Source of the DNA: an uncultured Bacillota bacterium
GTDB taxonomy: Bacteria > Bacillota_I > Bacilli_A > RFN20 > CAG-826
Reading direction: 5' to 3'
Length of the DNA: 5,025 nucleotides
Assembly: GCA_946612055.1 (NCBI GenBank)
Contig: CAMOEH010000036.1
Coordinates: forward strand, 1 to 5,025
Each line of letters begins with the position of its first letter. Position 1 is the stretch's first letter. Shown here in pieces: positions 4,687 through 5,025 of the stretch. The position numbers and the translations under genes were made by a program. The notes below the pieces were generated by a model, which saw nothing but the letters and a program-made list of their open reading frames with translations, searched no databases and was not told the origin of the DNA.

Positions 4687-5025
4687 TTAAGCGGTTTCGA
4701 TTTTGGCTTTTAGACGTTGAATTGACTCACAATAATCATCTTTGTCGCTGTCTAATTCAAATTCCATTTTCGGAAAGTCGTTTTCTAAAGTCGCTATTAG
4801 CGACAACAACTCGGTCTTAAATTTGGATAATGAATTATCAATCTTAGACAAATTAACAAGTAAGCAGTAGTCATAATAGTCACCGGCAGAATGATCATCT
4901 TTAATCATTTCGATGGCTTTCGGTATAGAAATATCAAGAAACATCTCCTGTCTGATTAAGACACATACATCATGAACATCTAATTCGTTTGGGGTCTTGT
5001 TCAAAATATTATTAATATCTTTTAA
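4687..5025 (-). CDS. CdiI_2-like immunity protein, N-terminus cut by window edge
   Basis: 112 codons and a TAA stop are visible. The frame is open to the right edge, so the true start is probably outside. The TTG at 5004 has no convincing ribosome binding site. The first half reads L-D-V-H-D-V-C-V-L-I-R-Q, then L-D-I-S-I-P-K-A-I-E-M-I-K, then A-G-D-Y-Y-D-Y-C-L-L. From memory, this matches the pattern of contact-dependent growth inhibition immunity proteins (CdiI_2 type): a D-x-x-x-L-I-x-Q helix, I-P-x-A-L, and a G-D-x-Y-x-x-x-L-L helix. The second half is an acidic helical tail that is less conserved. Such proteins bind and neutralise a cognate toxin in the cytoplasm. The toxin gene, if present, should lie upstream, beyond 5025. 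Two 60-base lines here (4741-4860) count to 30-35% GC against 47-62% in two sampled lines of pfkA, which suggests acquisition by transfer. A plain hypothetical helical protein remains possible. Confidence 0.6.
   Translation of the reverse strand, partial: LKDINNILNKTPNELDVHDVCVLIRQEMFLDISIPKAIEMIKDDHSAGDYYDYCLLVNLSKIDNSLSKFKTELLSLIATLENDFPKMEFELDSDKDDYCESIQRLKAKIETA

Noticed and set aside
1..5025. CRISPR array, tRNA/rRNA genes, insertion sequence or recoded genetic code
   Set aside because: There are no regularly spaced repeats, no cloverleaf or rRNA-like sequence, no transposase motif, and TGA is not used for Trp in any convincing gene.

Overview
The window looks like a chromosomal piece from a low-to-moderate GC, Gram-positive-type bacterium in the Bacillota, probably an uncultured gut member of the Bacilli. 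That placement is inference. It rests on the pfkA-pyk gene order, purine-rich ribosome binding sites, a lipoprotein with a Ser/Thr linker right after the lipobox, and extended -10 promoters. The standard code applies: Trp is TGG and TGA is used as a stop. Almost everything is encoded on the minus strand.

Reading in the direction of minus-strand transcription, from the right edge to the left edge: (1) 4687-5025 is the 3' part of a gene running off the right edge. Its product resembles the CdiI_2-type contact-dependent growth inhibition immunity proteins, and it is much more AT-rich than its neighbours. (2) 4604-4659 is a long hairpin downstream of it, probably its terminator. (3) 4465-4507 is the control region of the next operon: a near-perfect extended -10 and a 14-bp dyad. 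(4) pfkA (3493-4455) and pyk (2013-3473) are separated by 19 bp. They form a lower-glycolysis operon that commits fructose 6-phosphate and then makes pyruvate and ATP from PEP. PfkA is of the ATP-using type but has three changes at positions that are normally conserved. (5) 1568-2012 is an unusually structured intergenic region. It holds a possible 49-residue plus-strand ORF with a strong Shine-Dalgarno, a terminator-like hairpin, a 20-bp alternating purine-pyrimidine tract, direct and inverted repeats, and a short GA/CT dinucleotide run inside the putative promoter of the next gene. (6) 1-1567 is a large, acidic, Tyr-rich surface lipoprotein that stays open to the left edge. It is built from at least four diverged copies of one module. 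Because it has no stop in the window, simple ORF lists can miss it.

pfkA and pyk work together in glycolysis. The lipoprotein and the immunity-like gene look like unrelated surface or competition genes flanking a housekeeping operon. The least explained material is the repeat-module lipoprotein and its structured upstream region.
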